In this document: positions 61,814 to 64,000 of the stretch, in pieces
How the letters are laid out: every line of letters starts with the position of its first letter
Position numbering within the stretch: position 1 is the first letter of the stretch
Assembly: GCA_040390025.1 (NCBI GenBank)
Contig: JAZJZD010000006.1
Coordinates: forward strand, 62,001 to 126,000
DNA: 64,000 nucleotides
Direction: 5' to 3'
Origin: JAVHYG01 sp040390025
GTDB taxonomy: Bacteria > Pseudomonadota > Gammaproteobacteria > Diplorickettsiales > Diplorickettsiaceae
Translations under genes and position numbers: made by a program
Notes under the pieces: model-generated
Database searches by the model: none
Told to the model about the DNA's origin: nothing
The model's input: only the letters and a program-made list of their open reading frames with translations

Positions 61814-62212
61814 TTAAATATTTTTTTTTATTTTTCTTAGCATGGCTAATAACAATTCTTTAGAGAGAGGTTTATAAAAAAAATCATATACTCCTTGGCG
61901 CATGGCTTCACATCTTTCCTCTTTACTGGCCTCTCCTGTGACTAGAATTAAAGGAATAGACAAGGATGCCTTCTTCATTTTAGCCAACAATTCTAATCCA
62001 TGTAGTTTAGGCATGACTCTGTCAGCCAATACCACAAAAAACTTATTCGGATATTTCTCTAAATAGTTCCAAGCTTTATGTCCATCCTTTGCTATTATAT
62101 AAGCATAACCCGCTTCATCTAAATACTTAGCCATAATTTTTAAAAAAAAGTTGTCATCATCCACTAGTAAAATATACTTTAAATCTTTACTTGTTTTGCC
62201 AATTTTAAACAT
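61814..62212 (-). CDS. Stand-alone response-regulator receiver domain protein
   Basis: A 132-aa CheY-like protein. Acidic pocket YILLVDDDNF, phosphoacceptor Asp in VVLADRVMPKLHGLELL, Thr in LILVTGEAS, conserved Lys in DFFYKPLS. No output domain. ATG 62212 overlaps the tatC stop (62205) by 8 bp, so it may be cotranscribed with tatABC. No histidine kinase is nearby, so partner and signal are unknown. Length and motifs are intact. Confidence 0.9.
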   Translation of the reverse strand: MFKIGKTSKDLKYILLVDDDNFFLKIMAKYLDEAGYAYIIAKDGHKAWNYLEKYPNKFFVVLADRVMPKLHGLELLAKMKKASLSIPLILVTGEASKEERCEAMRQGVYDFFYKPLSKELLLAMLRKIKKNI

Positions 62213-62957
62213 AACTTTTTTTAGGAATAAAACGACAAATCAATAAAGCTATCTCAAATAATAGACATAAAGGAACTGCCAATAAAATCTGCGATACAAC
62301 ATCAGGAGGCGTCAACAACATAGAGACGAAAAAAGATAATATTATAAAATACCGACGCCAACTTGATAATGTTTTCAGAGTTAAAACTCCAGAAAACACA
62401 ACTACAATAATAACTAAAGGCACTTCAAAAATTAAGCCGAAACTCAATATTAACTGTAAGGCTAAATCTAAATAATGGCTCATGTCTGGAAAAATATGGA
62501 CATAATCGGGAGCAGTATTAATAAAAAAGCTTATCAGGAATGGCATAATAAACTGATAGGCAAAAAATACGCCGCTATAAAATAAGCTACAGCTTAACAC
62601 TAAAACTAACCACAATAATCGCTTTTCCTTTAAATATAAGGCAGGCACAACAAAAAGCCAAAATTGATAAAGTATAAATGGCATGCTGATAAAAATAGCA
62701 AAACTTAAAGTAAACTTTAAAGGGATAAATAAAGGAGCGGTTAACGTAGTAGATATAAATCGACTTTCAACAGGAAGTTGGTTAAGCAATGGTTGAGCTA
62801 AGTGTTGATACAAACTAGCAGAAAAAGGCAATAATAAACAGAAAATTCCTAAAAATGCACCGGCACAATAGAACAAACGTATTCTTAACTCTAACAAAAA
62901 AGAAAGTAAAAACCGATTGGGGCCAACAGCATGATTATTTTTTCTTATAGAGTCCAT
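62205..62957 (-). CDS. tatC: Sec-independent translocase TatC
   Basis: A 250-aa inner-membrane protein with six helices. It contains LLSFLLELRIRLFYCAGAFLGIFCLLLPFSASLYQHLAQPLL, PFILYQFWLFVVPALYLKEKRLL (the TatC E-block), and FEVPLVIIVVVFSGVLTL (the FxxP.. motif). It recognises twin-arginine signal peptides and docks TatB. It starts at ATG 62957, overlapping tatB by 23 bp. Intact. Confidence 0.94.
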   Translation of the reverse strand: MDSIRKNNHAVGPNRFLLSFLLELRIRLFYCAGAFLGIFCLLLPFSASLYQHLAQPLLNQLPVESRFISTTLTAPLFIPLKFTLSFAIFISMPFILYQFWLFVVPALYLKEKRLLWLVLVLSCSLFYSGVFFAYQFIMPFLISFFINTAPDYVHIFPDMSHYLDLALQLILSFGLIFEVPLVIIVVVFSGVLTLKTLSSWRRYFIILSFFVSMLLTPPDVVSQILLAVPLCLLFEIALLICRFIPKKSYV

Positions 62958-63159
62958 CGACTATTTCTGCCCGTTTATTATTTTCCTGTAAACGTTGTTC
63001 TTTTCTCAATAGAAGCCATTGCTCTCGTAATTGTGTAACTAATTGCTCTCTCTTCCTTAATAAAACGCCAGCTCGGTATAGTAAATTTCGCAATGATCGT
63101 GGATCTAATACTAACAACGCAATAAAGATTATTAAAAAAAATTGGCTAAAACTAAACAC
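62935..63159 (-). CDS. tatB: Twin-arginine translocase subunit TatB, short form
   Basis: A 74-aa protein from GTG 63159: one membrane helix (FSQFFLIIFIALLVL), a hinge (DPRSLRNLL in place of the usual GPERLP-type turn), then an amphipathic basic helix (RAGVLLRKREQLVTQLREQWLLLRKEQRLQENN). E. coli TatB is 171 aa, so this is a much reduced version with a replaced hinge. Identified by position between tatA and tatC and by the helix-hinge-helix layout. It is probably still functional in the TatBC complex. Confidence 0.8.
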   Translation of the reverse strand: MFSFSQFFLIIFIALLVLDPRSLRNLLYRAGVLLRKREQLVTQLREQWLLLRKEQRLQENNKRAEIVDGLYKKK

Positions 63160-63184
63160 AAATTAAAACTTATGAAGAAGAAAT

Positions 63185-63385
63185 TTAATTAGGGTCATTG
63201 CTAAGGCTTTCATTTTTAGATTTTTTTGATGCAGATGTATCTTCCGAACGTAAAGCTTTATTAAAATTCCGTATGGCCACTCCTAAGTCTTCAGCCATTT
63301 CACGTAAACGTTTAGTACCAAATAACAATACGGCGATTAAAAATATAATCAATAACGATCCAATACTTATTCCATGGAAACCCAT
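63185..63385 (-). CDS. tatA: Twin-arginine translocase subunit TatA
   Basis: Start set at ATG 63385 (MGFHGISIGSLLIIFLIAVLLFGTKRLREMAEDLGVAIRNFNKAL, 66 aa), eight bases after GGGAG. The GTG at 63391 is too close to that site. Membrane helix then FGTKRLREMAEDLG amphipathic helix, the TatA signature, and a polar tail. It forms the pore-like oligomer of the Tat system. Precedes tatB by 25 bp. Confidence 0.93.
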   Translation of the reverse strand: MGFHGISIGSLLIIFLIAVLLFGTKRLREMAEDLGVAIRNFNKALRSEDTSASKKSKNESLSNDPN

Positions 63386-63438
63386 AAACACAACTCCCTA
63401 TTTAAATAAATCGCTTTCGCCTGAGCAAGCTTAAAATG

Positions 63439-64000
63439 CTAAGTTGGCTTAAACCAACAAGCACTCAAAAGTAATCCTAGCCCAATAAACCCTAATATTA
63501 ATAAATATTTAACCGATAATAAACTTGGAAATTCACTTATCGTTAAACCCAATAGCGCCCAAATGACACAAGCCGCCCCAATACCTAAATTAACAATCCA
63601 AAACTTTTTTCTACGCAGACCTTCTTTCTTTTTTTCATCCGATGAATATATACTTAACACTCTTTTTTCTCGGCGCAAATCAAGTAGTGTCTGATAAACC
63701 AAGTCAGGCATTTCAGGTAATTTTTCAGCCCAATAAGGTAGGTATTCGCGCACTTTTCGCAAAAATGCACGTGGACCTAATTGTTTTTTTAACCAATGCT
63801 CTAAAAAAGGCTTTGCCGTATTCCACAAATCTAAATCGGGATATAATTGGCGCCCTAATCCTTCAATGTTGAAAAGGGTTTTTTGTAATAAAACTAATTG
63901 CGGTTGCACCTCCATATCAAAACGCCTAGCGGTTTGGAATAAACGCAATAATAATTGCCCAAATGAAATCTCTTTTAATGGGCGTTCAAAAATAGGCTCG
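63439..64000 (-). CDS. ubiB: UbiB kinase-like protein, 3' part
   Basis: The minus-strand frame is open from the window edge to a stop at 63439, so only the C-terminal ~186 residues are seen. Visible: EPIFERPLKEISFGQLLLRLFQTARRFDMEVQPQLVLLQKTLFNIEGLGRQLYPDLDLWNTAKPFLEHW, then two C-terminal membrane helices (IVNLGIGAACVIWALLGLTI, YLLILGFIGLGLLLSACWF). These are typical of UbiB/Coq8, an atypical kinase supporting ubiquinone synthesis. The catalytic half lies outside the window. Adjacent to tatABC as in E. coli. Confidence 0.9.
   Translation of the reverse strand, partial: EPIFERPLKEISFGQLLLRLFQTARRFDMEVQPQLVLLQKTLFNIEGLGRQLYPDLDLWNTAKPFLEHWLKKQLGPRAFLRKVREYLPYWAEKLPEMPDLVYQTLLDLRREKRVLSIYSSDEKKKEGLRRKKFWIVNLGIGAACVIWALLGLTISEFPSLLSVKYLLILGFIGLGLLLSACWFKPT

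Overview
This window looks like about 64 kb of chromosome from a low-GC, host-associated gammaproteobacterium of the order Legionellales, most likely Coxiellaceae and perhaps a Rickettsiella-like bacterium. That placement is inferred from gene content: LbtU-type porins, a VapD protein, an ankyrin protein, large unrecognised effector-like proteins and a Tat/UbiB block, with AT-rich intergenic DNA and little operon conservation. It was not tested against any database.

Layout. Positions 1-3390 are an accessory patch ending at a tRNA-Thr(CGT). It holds a partial Rpn/PD-(D/E)XK nuclease gene, two tandem ribbon-helix-helix genes, three small unrecognised genes, an N-terminally truncated integrase and many hairpins. 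Positions 3566-10000 carry a Dabb protein, a small coiled-coil membrane protein, ahpC, ispA-xseB and a pair of M16 peptidases. A 1212-codon effector-like gene fills 9949-13587. From 13.7 to 25.6 kb the content is housekeeping: hemL, the PBP2 gene, rpsT, mscS, coq7, a DegP protease, coaBC, an LbtU-like porin and terC. A VapX/VapD-like pair and a second porin follow to 27.7 kb. From 28 to 37 kb come grxD and sodB, then a long co-directional run: argD, metB/C, a PP-loop ATPase, tusA, a CDF transporter, xthA, hspQ, sixA and a TPR-methyltransferase. A second effector-like gene (37.5-39.3 kb), cytochrome c4, engB, an OPT transporter and an ABC importer lead to the lipopolysaccharide-export genes kdsD-lptC-lptA-lptB-hpf, then purB, a YiiX-like hydrolase and clpB. 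The last 8 kb holds sppA, pilE, aqpZ between two paralogous unknown genes, ispH, an ankyrin gene, a lone receiver-domain protein, tatABC and the 3' part of ubiB.

The most unusual signal is a set of dispersed palindromic repeats, mostly just after stop codons (37442, 40919, 46405, 52243; related elements at 29296, 43170 and 61543). At least one runs into a gene and encodes its C-terminus. Paired substitutions between copies preserve a stem, as in Rickettsia palindromic elements. Other points of interest are a possible ribosome-site switch before the ABC importer, an effector-like protein with a nuclear-localisation-like basic cluster, and a truncated paralogue running antisense into pilE.
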